Origin: Mucilaginibacter sp. UBA5151 | GTDB lineage: Bacteria; Bacteroidota; Bacteroidia; Sphingobacteriales; Sphingobacteriaceae | DNA: 64,000 nt | Assembly (NCBI GenBank): GCA_002413785.1 | Contig: DHXR01000082.1 | Span: forward strand, 129,360-193,359 | Reading direction: 5' to 3' | In this document: positions 53,873 to 63,268 of the stretch, in pieces | Position numbering within the stretch: position 1 is the stretch's first letter | Layout of the letters: the number at the start of each line of letters is the position of its first letter | The notes under the pieces: generated by a model | Databases searched by the model: none | The model's input: the letters and a program-made list of their open reading frames with translations, nothing else | Told to the model about the DNA's origin: nothing | Position numbers and translations under genes: made by a program

Positions 53873-55138
53873 TTATTTACTGTAGGTGATTTTATAAATT
53901 GTTCCTTTGTTATCGTCTGTTACATAGAGCGATCCATCGGGGCCCTGTGCAAGTCCGCATGGGCGGTGTACTGCCCGGCCTGAGGCTTTTTGCTCGGCAG
54001 TCCCGGCAAACCCGTCGGCAAATTTTTCCCATTGGCCATCAGGTTTCCCGTTTTTAAAGGGCTGAAATACCACGCAATAACCATCCTGTGGCTCTGGCGC
54101 CCTGTTCCATGATCCGTGAAAAGCGATAAAGGCGCCGTTCTTGTATTTCTCCGGGAATTGGTTTCCGGTATAAAACAGTAAACCATCAGGGGCAAAATGA
54201 CCAGGATAAGCAGCTACCGGGTTAAGAAATTTTGGGTCTGCCGCTTTAACGCCATCGCCGCCATACTCGGGGCCAAGCATGTTTTTATGCTTGATCCAAT
54301 CATAATAAACATAAGGCCATCCGGCATTATCGCCCTTTTTTAAAGCAAACATACATTCTGCCGGCAAATCAGCAGATTGTTTTATCGTGTAATATTTAGG
54401 AAAAAGATCATGCAGCATATCCCGGCCATGCTGCATCACAAAAAGCTGATTATCCTGCTGGTTCCAGTCGAGGCCAACTACGTTACGTAAACCGCCGGCA
54501 TACCTTATGCCATCGCTGTAATGCTGATTCGGTTTATCGGCCCTGAACTGCCAGATCCCGGCTGCCGAATCTAAAATAGGGCAGCCTGTTTTATTAGGAT
54601 CAAAGTCGCTGCAAATGTTTGAATAGGCGCCTATATTTACATAAATATTGCCATCGTTATCCAGTGCAATGGCTTTAGGCTCGTGCATTCTGCGGTTTAT
54701 TAAACCGGTAACAATCCTTTCCGGCTGACCGGGGTTAATCACCTCATTTTTATCATTCAGTTTATACCTGTACACATCTGAATTGGATGAGGCATATAAA
54801 TAGCCATTCTTAATGGCAATACCAGTGCCGCCATAATCAGCGAAACTTGTTTTTAATGTTGTTTTATCTCCGTCCAGATGTAAAACCAGGATACTCCGGC
54901 CTTTTTTGGAATTAGCCAAATGGACATAAATATCGCCTTGCGGGGTAACCACCAGGTGCCTTGCCTGTCCTAAGTTATCGGCCACTGCCACAGCGCTGAA
55001 ACCAGCCGGAAGGGTTAAACCTGCATTCGCTGCATCCGTTGTGTTTGTGCGGTCGGGATTTTTGCAGGCATTAAATACTATTAATCCAATCAATGCGAAA
55101 ACCGGCAGTAAAAGGATAAACAATTTTTTCATTTTCAT
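53873..55138 (-). CDS. PQQ-dependent sugar/sorbosone-dehydrogenase-type beta-propeller lipoprotein
   Basis: The 421-residue protein has a lipoprotein signal (VFALIGLIVFNAC) followed by a six-bladed propeller: LPAGFSAVAVADNLGQARHL, GDIYVHLANSKKGRSILVLH, NRRMHEPKAIALDNDGNIYV, RYAGGLRNVVGLDWNQQDNQ, NQFPEKYKNGAFIAFHGSWN and GDSLYVTDDNKGTIY-like end strands (PDGSLYVTDDNKGTIYKITY). This is the soluble glucose/L-sorbosone dehydrogenase family that oxidises sugars in the periplasm with PQQ. The substrate is unknown. It lies with the cytochrome c gene in a two-gene operon. Confidence 0.85.
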   Translation of the reverse strand: MKMKKLFILLLPVFALIGLIVFNACKNPDRTNTTDAANAGLTLPAGFSAVAVADNLGQARHLVVTPQGDIYVHLANSKKGRSILVLHLDGDKTTLKTSFADYGGTGIAIKNGYLYASSNSDVYRYKLNDKNEVINPGQPERIVTGLINRRMHEPKAIALDNDGNIYVNIGAYSNICSDFDPNKTGCPILDSAAGIWQFRADKPNQHYSDGIRYAGGLRNVVGLDWNQQDNQLFVMQHGRDMLHDLFPKYYTIKQSADLPAECMFALKKGDNAGWPYVYYDWIKHKNMLGPEYGGDGVKAADPKFLNPVAAYPGHFAPDGLLFYTGNQFPEKYKNGAFIAFHGSWNRAPEPQDGYCVVFQPFKNGKPDGQWEKFADGFAGTAEQKASGRAVHRPCGLAQGPDGSLYVTDDNKGTIYKITYSK

Positions 55139-55397
55139 AAGTCATTTTTAATTTATAGCCAAAGTTAATTTAAACAGATTTAAATCAGGGAATTGGTTTT
55201 GTACTAATCATGTGACAACATCTGTTTTTTTAAATTGTTTAAAAAACAATTACCAGAAAATGACAATATTTCAAATGCCCGGGTTTTAAGCGAACAGTAT
55301 AATATTCTGTAATATGCCTGTTACATGGAACAATAGTAATATATGTGATTAAACTATAGACTTTATATGTCGTCATAGCTATATAAAAATTAAAATA

Positions 55398-55784
55398 ATG
55401 AAAAAGTTAATCATATTATCAGCAATTGCATTAAGCGGTTTTATTTATAACTCTGCTGATGCCCAACGGGCCGACTATCAACGTTCAGACAACCAAAGAC
55501 GGGATAATTACCGTCAGCCGGTACAACAAAACAGAGACCAGAGTTATTACCGGCAACACGCTAATGACAGGAGGCAGGCCGGGTATAATCAGTCGGAACA
55601 ACAATACCGCGATGGCGGTGGTTATGATCAGTCTTACCAAAACAGAGACCGTGGTGGTTACGATAACAGGGACCAGAGAGGTTACGATCAGTCAAACGAT
55701 AACAGGAACCGGAGAGGTTACGATCAGCCCGCATACCATAACGATGACCGCGAACGTGAGTACAGAAGGGATGGTGATAGATAG
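55398..55784 (+). CDS. Secreted low-complexity Arg/Asp/Tyr-rich protein
   Basis: The 128-residue protein begins with a signal peptide (LIILSAIALSGFIYNSADAQ). The mature part is highly charged and built of degenerate repeats such as GGYDQSYQNRDRGGYDNRDQ and RGYDQSNDNRNRRGYDQPAY, with Arg, Asp, Gln, Asn and Tyr dominating and almost no hydrophobic residues. It is likely disordered and exported. Function is not recognisable; such proteins could bind polysaccharide, nucleic acid or act as a surface spacer. A terminator hairpin follows 72 bp downstream. Confidence 0.65.
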   Translation: MKKLIILSAIALSGFIYNSADAQRADYQRSDNQRRDNYRQPVQQNRDQSYYRQHANDRRQAGYNQSEQQYRDGGGYDQSYQNRDRGGYDNRDQRGYDQSNDNRNRRGYDQPAYHNDDREREYRRDGDR

Positions 55785-55856
55785 ACCTGAAACTGGTTTC
55801 GTATAAAATACATAAGTTGATCTTCAAATTTTAACATTTTACGTCATCATATATAA

Positions 55857-55884
55857 TAAAAAGGCTGCTGAAAGGCAGCCTTTT
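55857..55884. terminator. Hairpin terminator (AAGGCTGC/GCAGCCTT)
   Basis: AAGGCTGC-tgaaag-GCAGCCTT with an A-tract before and TTTT after can end transcription in both directions. It lies after the low-complexity protein gene. Confidence 0.75.
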
Positions 55885-55983
55885 GCCGGTAACACAAATT
55901 TTAATTGTTTTCAGCCTGAATTCGGTACTGAATAGTTACAAATTACCCGATTTTCAAAATACAATCTCTTTCAACAAAAATTC

Positions 55984-55991
55984 TACCTTTG
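55984..55991 (+). promoter_or_regulatory. Candidate -7 box for the M16 protease operon (TACCTTTG)
   Basis: TACCTTTG fits TAnnTTTG and ends 25 nt before the M16 start at 56017. No clear TTTG -33 element. Confidence 0.45.
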
Positions 55992-56016
55992 CCTTCCGTT
56001 AATATAATTTTAATAG

Positions 56017-57258
56017 ATGGTTAAATTCAACCGGTTTACATTAGAAAATGGCCTGCGGGTTATTGTTCACGAAGATAACACTACGCCCATGGCGGTGCTC
56101 AATATTTTATATGATGTCGGCGCCCGCGATGAAGATCCCGGCCAAACAGGATTTGCGCATTTATTTGAGCACCTGATGTTTGGCGGTTCTGTAAATATTC
56201 CGAGCTATGATGAGCCTTTGCAGCGTGTAGGCGGCGAAAACAATGCCTTTACCAGTAATGATATCACTAATTATTACATCACCCTGCCTTCGGCAAATAT
56301 CGAAACCGCTTTCTGGCTGGAGAGCGACCGGATGTTAAGCCTGGCTTTCAGCAAAAAAAGTCTGGAGGTACAGCGCAATGTGGTTATTGAAGAATTTAAA
56401 CAACGCTACCTTAACCAGCCCTACGGCGACGTATGGCTTAAATTAAGGCCGATGGTTTATAAAAAACACCCTTACCAATGGGCTACTATCGGGAAAGAGA
56501 TAAAGCATATTGAAGATGCGAAAATTGAAGATGTAAAAGCCTTTTTCAAGAAGCATTATAATCCGCAAAATGCCATTATGGTTGTTGGCGGCGATGTGAA
56601 GACGGAAGATGTTAAAAAGCTGGCCGAAAAATGGTTCGGGCCGATCCCGGCAGGTGAAAAGTATCACCGCAATTTGCAGCAGGAGCCCGAACAGCATGAA
56701 GAGCGCCGCGCAACGGTTACCGCAAAAGTGCCGCTGAATGATGTGTATATTGCATTCCTTATGGGCGACAGGCTGGATAAATCGTATTATATTGCTGAGC
56801 TGATGTCAGACATACTTTCGCGCGGAAATTCCTCCCGTTTGTACCGTAATCTGGTAAAAGAAAAACAACTATTTAGTGAAGTACATGCTTATATGACGGG
56901 GAGCCTTGACAAAGGCATGTTTGTTTTTGAAGGCAAGCCGACGGAAAATGTAAGCATTGAAACCGCGGAAGCTGCGATATGGGAAGAACTGGAGCGCATA
57001 AAAACGGAGGAAATACCGGCAGATGAGCTTACCAAGGTGAAAAACAAAATTGAATCAACTACTATCTTTTCGGAAATGTCCCTGCTGGATAAGGCAATGA
57101 ACCTGGCCTCTTTCGAACTGCTTGGCGATGCGGAAATGATCAATCACGAAACTGATAAATACCTGGAAGTAAGTGCAGAGCAGATAAAAGCGCTGGCAAA
57201 TCAATTATTCAGGAAGGATAATTCAACAACGCTTATTTACTTGGCGGAAATAAGTTAA
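56017..57258 (+). CDS. M16-family zinc metallopeptidase (catalytic subunit)
   Basis: The 413-residue protein carries the inverted zinc motif His-x-x-Glu-His in FAHLFEHLMFGGSVN and the downstream Glu in VVIEEFKQRYLNQPYGD. GENNAFTSNDITNYYITLPS is the M16 substrate-binding strand. It has no signal peptide. Paired M16 genes like these form a heterodimer in many bacteria, with one subunit catalytic. The second subunit gene lies 92 bp downstream, after a palindromic element. The substrate is unknown; relatives degrade small peptides. Confidence 0.93.
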   Translation: MVKFNRFTLENGLRVIVHEDNTTPMAVLNILYDVGARDEDPGQTGFAHLFEHLMFGGSVNIPSYDEPLQRVGGENNAFTSNDITNYYITLPSANIETAFWLESDRMLSLAFSKKSLEVQRNVVIEEFKQRYLNQPYGDVWLKLRPMVYKKHPYQWATIGKEIKHIEDAKIEDVKAFFKKHYNPQNAIMVVGGDVKTEDVKKLAEKWFGPIPAGEKYHRNLQQEPEQHEERRATVTAKVPLNDVYIAFLMGDRLDKSYYIAELMSDILSRGNSSRLYRNLVKEKQLFSEVHAYMTGSLDKGMFVFEGKPTENVSIETAEAAIWEELERIKTEEIPADELTKVKNKIESTTIFSEMSLLDKAMNLASFELLGDAEMINHETDKYLEVSAEQIKALANQLFRKDNSTTLIYLAEIS

Positions 57259-57350
57259 TAAGGGTTGTAATAAGTTATAAATGTTGAAATGGTTGGATGC
57301 CAAATCAATAAATTACAACTTTTACAACCAATACAACCTTTAAAACTAAA
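57259..57350. repeat. Inverted repeat of reiterated GTTGTAA words
   Basis: AAGGGTTGTAATAAGTTATA and GTTGAAATGGTTG are mirrored by AAATTACAACTTTTACAACC and AATACAACCTTTA. It fills the space between the two M16 genes, which are on one strand. Confidence 0.7.
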
Positions 57351-58631
57351 ATGACACTTCAAAGAAAAAAAGCCCCTGAATTCAGGGCGATAGATCATAT
57401 AAACCTGATACGGCCCGCCCATCAGAAGCTTGATAACGGCTGCAATATATTTTGCTTTAATTCCGGCGACCAGGAATTGGTGCGTATTGAATGGATTTTT
57501 GGCAACCAGCGTTTTGATGCGGTCAAACCATTGCTCAATATTGCAGTAAACACCATGCTAACCGAAGGCACCGGCAGTTTAACCGCAGCGCAAATTGCGG
57601 ATAAAGTTGATTTTTACGGTGCTTTTTTGCAGGTTGACTATGGTTACGACCATTCGCAGGTGACCCTTTACAGTCTGAACAAACACTTGCAGCATACCTT
57701 GCCGGTTATTTACGATATTATAAACGATTCTATTTTCCCCGAAAAGGAACTGGAAACGTTTATCCGCAACCAGCAGCAAAAACTGCAGGTGAGCATGCAA
57801 AAAAATGATTTTGTGGCCCGGCGTGTGTTTAACAAAGCAATGTTTGGAGCTACCCTGTACGGTTTAGGCGCTGATCCTGATGATTACAAAACCCTGCACC
57901 GTGAGGATATGCTTGCGCATTTTAAACAAATGTACCAGCCGTCTAACTGTACCATAGTTATCGCCGGTAAGATCGAACAGGATATCCTCGAACTGGTAAC
58001 AAATACATTTGATAAGGGCTGGACGAATTCACCCGTAAATGCGGATACAACACAGCCCGGCTTACAACCTGCCACGGAACATTTTTATCTTACTGAAAAA
58101 CCTGATGCCCTGCAATCTGCCATTCGCATGGGGATTCCGGCAATTAACCGGACGCATCCCGATTTTCCTTTATTACAGGTGTTAAATACTGTTTTAGGCG
58201 GCTATTTTGGTTCGAGGCTTATGGTTAATATCCGTGAAGACAAGGGTTACACCTACGGGATCGGGTCGGGCATGGCTTCATTTAAACAAGGCGGCTCCCT
58301 GTTTATTGCAACAGAGGTAGGGGCCGATGTTTGCAAAGCTGCAATAACCGAAATTGAAAAGGAGCTCAATTTATTAAGAAATGAGCCTATCCCGGCAGAA
58401 GAATTATCCCTGGTGCGCAACTTTATGCTGGGCTCACTTTTAGGCAGTTTGGAAAATGTTTTTTCGCATGCCGATAAATTTAAAAACCTGTATTTCGCCG
58501 GCCTGGATTATGATTATTACGACAGGTATGTAAATGTAGTTAAAACAGTTGCTGCTGATCAGTTGCAGGAGCTTGCTAACAGGTATTTGAATTTTGACCA
58601 GTTTTATAAAGTTATAGTGGGGAAATATTAA
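57351..58631 (+). CDS. M16-family peptidase-like partner (probably non-catalytic)
   Basis: The 426-residue protein has the M16 fold but no His-x-x-Glu-His motif in the expected place (the corresponding part reads AVNTMLTEGTGSLTAAQIAD). It keeps the Arg-Tyr pair loop NIREDKGYTYGIGSGMASFK, used for substrate binding by the partner subunit. This matches the non-catalytic member of an M16 heterodimer. It follows the catalytic gene. Confidence 0.88.
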   Translation: MTLQRKKAPEFRAIDHINLIRPAHQKLDNGCNIFCFNSGDQELVRIEWIFGNQRFDAVKPLLNIAVNTMLTEGTGSLTAAQIADKVDFYGAFLQVDYGYDHSQVTLYSLNKHLQHTLPVIYDIINDSIFPEKELETFIRNQQQKLQVSMQKNDFVARRVFNKAMFGATLYGLGADPDDYKTLHREDMLAHFKQMYQPSNCTIVIAGKIEQDILELVTNTFDKGWTNSPVNADTTQPGLQPATEHFYLTEKPDALQSAIRMGIPAINRTHPDFPLLQVLNTVLGGYFGSRLMVNIREDKGYTYGIGSGMASFKQGGSLFIATEVGADVCKAAITEIEKELNLLRNEPIPAEELSLVRNFMLGSLLGSLENVFSHADKFKNLYFAGLDYDYYDRYVNVVKTVAADQLQELANRYLNFDQFYKVIVGKY

Positions 58632-58722
58632 TTTGAGGATGTGTCGATTTGATGCTTGATGGATAGCATTTTCAAATCATCAAATTGACATATTTTCAAA
58701 TCAATCAAATATTCCAAAATCA
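58632..58722. repeat. Inverted repeat of reiterated GATTTGA/TCAAATC words
   Basis: GATGTGTCGATTTGATG on the left is mirrored by CATCAAATTGACATATTTTC and TCAAATCAATCAAATATT on the right. It lies between the M16 pair and guaB. The same kind of word is used at 60262-60355, after guaB. Confidence 0.7.
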
Positions 58723-58748
58723 TACTTCCAAAATACGAAAAAAAAGGT

Positions 58749-60260
<1,512 letters not shown>

Positions 60261-60261
60261 C

Positions 60262-60355
60262 GCCGATGGCGAAATTTGAAGATTTGAAAATGATATGATT
60301 TGAAATTAATTATCATTTTCAAATCTTCAAATTGTTTAATTCTCAAATCAATATT
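60262..60355. repeat. Inverted repeat of reiterated TTTGAA/GATTTGAAA words
   Basis: AAATTTGAAGATTTGAAAAT and GATATGATTTGAAATTAA on the left match TTATCATTTTCAAATCTTCA and TCTCAAATCA on the right. It lies between guaB and the ROK kinase gene, which converge. Confidence 0.8.
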
Positions 60356-61204
60356 TTATTTCGCATCATAATACAAAGCAGCCGCCCCTAATATGCCGCT
60401 ATTTTCCAATGCGGATGTTTTTATCTGTAGCTTTTCAATGCTTTTTGGAAAACCGAAGGTGTTGATGCGCTCCCACATGGATTTTTCAAAGAATTCATAA
60501 GCCAGCTGTACCGAACCGCCTAAAATGATCAGTCCGGTATCGTAAGTGTACATGATTATCTTGATGGCATTACCCAGGTGAATACCAAGTTCGTGGTATA
60601 ATATTAAGGCATGTTTATCGCCATTTCTGGCGTTTTTAAATACCTGTTCGCCGTTCAATCCATAAACATTCTGGAAAAATGAGCCGCTGGCATAATATTC
60701 ATAATTATGGTCAAGATAATCCACCATGCCGAATTCACCCGCGCCGCAGTTTTTACCGGCATGTAAATGGTTATTGATGATGACGCCCGCCCCAAGACCG
60801 GTACCAATGGTTAATCCTATCATATCATCAACACCTTTGCCCTTGCCAAAATAATGTTCGCCCAAAGCAAAGCAGTTGGCATCATTATTTACAAAAACAG
60901 GGATACGATAACGGTTTTCCAGCAATTCTTTTAGCGGGACTTCCTTCCATGAGGGGATATGAATCACATCATAAACAATTCCCAATTTTACATCCACCAC
61001 GCTCGGAACGCCGATCCCTATCGCTTTTATATCATCATCTATCAGGGCATCAATCAGCGAATAAACATCTTCCAAAACCTGTTGTTCGGTCCCTTTGGTA
61101 TGGATCCGCCTTGATACAATTTCTGATAAAGTCTCATCATTAACCACTGCGCCGCGAATGTTTGTGGCACCCAGATCGATCCCTATAATTTTTATATCCT
61201 TCAT
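60356..61204 (-). CDS. ROK-family sugar kinase-like protein lacking the usual zinc motif
   Basis: The 282-residue protein has the ROK/ASKHA phosphate loop IIGIDLGATNIRGAVVN and the second ATP motif GLTIGTGLGAGVIINN, plus the catalytic Asp region FVNNDANCFALGEHYFGKG. The zinc site normally written Cys-x-Cys-Gly-x-x-Gly-Cys is absent: after GKNCGAGEFGM comes VDYLDHNYEYYASGS. Some glucokinase-like members lack it, so the enzyme may still be active. It lies 8 bp downstream of the FHS permease gene and probably phosphorylates the sugar imported by it (glucose, allose or a related sugar; not determined). Confidence 0.85.
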   Translation of the reverse strand: MKDIKIIGIDLGATNIRGAVVNDETLSEIVSRRIHTKGTEQQVLEDVYSLIDALIDDDIKAIGIGVPSVVDVKLGIVYDVIHIPSWKEVPLKELLENRYRIPVFVNNDANCFALGEHYFGKGKGVDDMIGLTIGTGLGAGVIINNHLHAGKNCGAGEFGMVDYLDHNYEYYASGSFFQNVYGLNGEQVFKNARNGDKHALILYHELGIHLGNAIKIIMYTYDTGLIILGGSVQLAYEFFEKSMWERINTFGFPKSIEKLQIKTSALENSGILGAAALYYDAK

Positions 61205-61212
61205 TTTTATTG

Positions 61213-62460
61213 TTAAACTTTGTCTTTGGTATCAAAAATAGTTTTATTGGTAACCAGCGGCTTTGCCCAGAAGCCGATGCTTAACATGTAGCCGAACGTG
61301 ATATACAAAAACGTCATTGCAGCACGTAAACCTACAAAATTTCCAAGTTCGCCGATAAGCAGCTGAACAACGGCGCCGCCGATGATACCGGTTACCAAAA
61401 TACCCGCAAATGATCCGTGGTTTTCATCTACGGAACTAAGGGCAAGCGAAAATATGATAGGGTACATTACCGACATAAAGAAACCTACAATTGGAAACGC
61501 GTATAATGATATCTGCGCGCTGCCAAAAAGGCCAAATGTTAAAGCAACGATTGCCGGGATGGTAAACAGAACGAGTAGTTTACGGCTATCCATCAGTTTT
61601 AACAGAAACAAACCTAAAATACCTCCGGCGGTCATTAAACCCCAAAAGTAGCCTACAGCATGTGCACCGGTTGTTTCGGAATCAAAATGGTGGTATTTAA
61701 ACAGGAATTCGGACATCCAGTAAGAAACGCCCTGTTCTGTTCCAACATAGCAAAACAATGCGATGAAGTATAAGATGACAACGGGTTTTGAAAAAAGCAT
61801 AACGTGGGTTTTCCACGGCCCGGCTTTTTCATCCTCATTTAACTCAACTTTAGGAAACCTGGAGATCAGCAAAATGGCAAACATAAAAAGGCAGATCACG
61901 GTAAAGAGCCAGTAAAGGGATATCCACGGCAGATCATGCGGAACTAAGGGCTGCAACACGGAAAAAACACCCGAATGATTCCCTTTGGCTAAGTTCAGCA
62001 CCAAATAAGAATATACAAATGGACTTATAAAGGAAGCGCCACCAAATATCAGTTGTGCTAAAACAGAGGTAAAAGCATAGTTTTCCTCTCCGCCCGCAGT
62101 TCTTAATAAGGGATTGATCACCACCTGCAGCATGGCCATTCCGCAGCCTATTAAAAATAATGATAAAACAGCAGTCAGGTAATTTGGTTCAGCAGCCAAA
62201 AGTAAAGCCCCCAGGAATGCGACTACAAATGCTGCGGTCATAATCACTTTCTCATTGTACTTCTGCACCAGCATGCTCGAAGGGATCGACATAACACCAT
62301 AGGCAATAAAAAAGGCGAATGGCAATACGCCGGCTAATCCGGTACTCAGTTTAAAGTCCTTAATAAACTCCGGGCCCAGTGGGCCAATGATGTTTGTTAA
62401 AAAGGAAATAACAAAAAAAGTGAGCATTATTAATGCTACAATATAAAAGCTGCGTTTCAT
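61213..62460 (-). CDS. FHS-family sugar:H+ symporter (FucP/GlcP-like MFS)
   Basis: The 415-residue protein has about twelve membrane helices and begins MKRSFYIVALIMLTFFVISF. Family marks are NIIGPLGPEFIKDF, GYVFAFF-type FAFFIAYGVMSIPSSMLVQK and GCGMAMLQVVINPLLRTAGG, typical of fucose/glucose-galactose permeases of the FHS group. It brings a hexose into the cell by proton or sodium symport. With the kinase gene 8 bp downstream it makes an uptake-and-phosphorylation unit. The exact sugar is inferred only. Confidence 0.85.
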   Translation of the reverse strand: MKRSFYIVALIMLTFFVISFLTNIIGPLGPEFIKDFKLSTGLAGVLPFAFFIAYGVMSIPSSMLVQKYNEKVIMTAAFVVAFLGALLLAAEPNYLTAVLSLFLIGCGMAMLQVVINPLLRTAGGEENYAFTSVLAQLIFGGASFISPFVYSYLVLNLAKGNHSGVFSVLQPLVPHDLPWISLYWLFTVICLFMFAILLISRFPKVELNEDEKAGPWKTHVMLFSKPVVILYFIALFCYVGTEQGVSYWMSEFLFKYHHFDSETTGAHAVGYFWGLMTAGGILGLFLLKLMDSRKLLVLFTIPAIVALTFGLFGSAQISLYAFPIVGFFMSVMYPIIFSLALSSVDENHGSFAGILVTGIIGGAVVQLLIGELGNFVGLRAAMTFLYITFGYMLSIGFWAKPLVTNKTIFDTKDKV

Positions 62461-62818
62461 TAAATTGGTTTAAATAGCCGGTGAATGATTATTTTACATA
62501 ATTAAAATAAATCTTTAGCAATAGCAAGTTTTTAAAATATTTATAAAAGTATTTGTTGTAAAAATGAAGCTTTTTATAAAAATCAGGTAATTTTAGCCTT
62601 GTATTTTGACCGCATTTTCTAAGATAATATTTATAATTCCATATTTTGGGAATTTCAGTAAGCCTTTAAACGACAGCTTTTAGCATTTTTTGTGCATAAC
62701 TATGATGTTAATAACCCCCTAAAAATGACTGAATAATACCCGAAATAGCTATGGATCAATCATGGAAAGTATGGTATAAAAATGTTTAAAACCTGTTAAT
62801 AAAAAATAAAAAAAAACC
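62461..62818. other. Very AT-rich gene-free sequence
   Basis: No ORF, repeat or hairpin of note is visible. It is the upstream region of the leftward permease gene and the approach to the promoter of the RNA below. The last part holds an A-rich run (about 62800-62816) directly before the TTGACA box, like an UP element. Confidence 0.5.
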
Positions 62819-62847
62819 TTGACAAATGTTCAAACACGCCCTATATT
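62819..62847 (+). promoter_or_regulatory. Strong-looking promoter TTGACA-N17-TATATT
   Basis: TTGACA at 62819-62824 and TATATT at 62842-62847 are 17 bp apart, a perfect consensus-type spacing. TATATTAG also matches TAnnTTTG in all but one base with TTG 20 bp upstream, so it fits both promoter models. It is preceded by an A-tract and followed by the RNA candidate, suggesting high expression. Confidence 0.65.
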
Positions 62848-62854
62848 AGAATCA

Positions 62855-63195
62855 TCAAGAACGACGTACTTTGACAACCTTACAGGATTACAGAAATGAA
62901 TCGGACGAACCCCCGGGCGAGTTAAAGATCAAAGAAGTGCTTGAGTTACCTGAAACAACAAGGGCGAAAGCCACGGAAAATGAAGGTTAATTAAAAGAGG
63001 TATTAGCAGGGCTGCAATTTTTTACGGAGAATAGCAGATATCCGCTAATGAACTGAAAGGATCAATGTCCGCAAGGGCAACAGAATAGCAGATCGGTTAA
63101 TTTACACAAAACTTGGTGCTTTCTGAATAACCACGGTTAGTCAGGGAGTCAGGAAACGGAAGTCGAATCGCAAGAGGAGGCTTCCGTTTTCGCTT
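62855..63195 (+). ncRNA. Candidate structured RNA of unknown family, about 340 nt
   Basis: The stretch from about 62855 to a terminator at 63195 is richer in G+C than its surroundings and contains three GNRA tetraloops closed by G-C stems: GGC-GAAA-GCC (62963-62972), GTCC-GCAA-GGGC (63067-63078) and TC-GCAA-GA in the terminator loop (63168-63175). AATAGCAGAT occurs twice (about 63030 and 63084), and TAGCAGATATCCGCTA (63032-63047) is a near-palindrome. There is no tRNA, tmRNA, SRP or RNase P signature. A 39-codon TTG-start ORF (62871-62990; begins MTTLQDYRNESDEPPG, rich in Glu and Lys) also lies in the first third, so a leader-peptide reading is possible. No gene is cotranscribed before the terminator. 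Confidence 0.5.
63154..63195 (+). terminator. Rho-independent terminator of the RNA candidate
   Basis: AAACGGAAG pairs with CTTCCGTTT around an 18-nt loop that holds a small GCAA hairpin, followed by TTTTCGCTTTTT. It closes the RNA candidate 70 bp before the PIN-PhoH gene. Confidence 0.75.
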
Positions 63196-63268
63196 TTTAG
63201 GGTATTTTATATCGTCAATTTTGAATTCTATTTTCCTGCCCGCCCGAAAATAGCTAATTTAGACGCAC

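Noticed and set aside
55459..55806. 115-codon Thr/Ile-rich frame overlapping the low-complexity protein
   Set aside because: It is a +1 shadow of the repeat-rich gene at 55398, which has the signal peptide.
62855..63195. RNase P RNA, tmRNA or SRP RNA
   Set aside because: None of the conserved blocks of these RNAs (for example the GAGGAAAGUCC block, tRNA-like ends, SRP tetraloop domain) is present.
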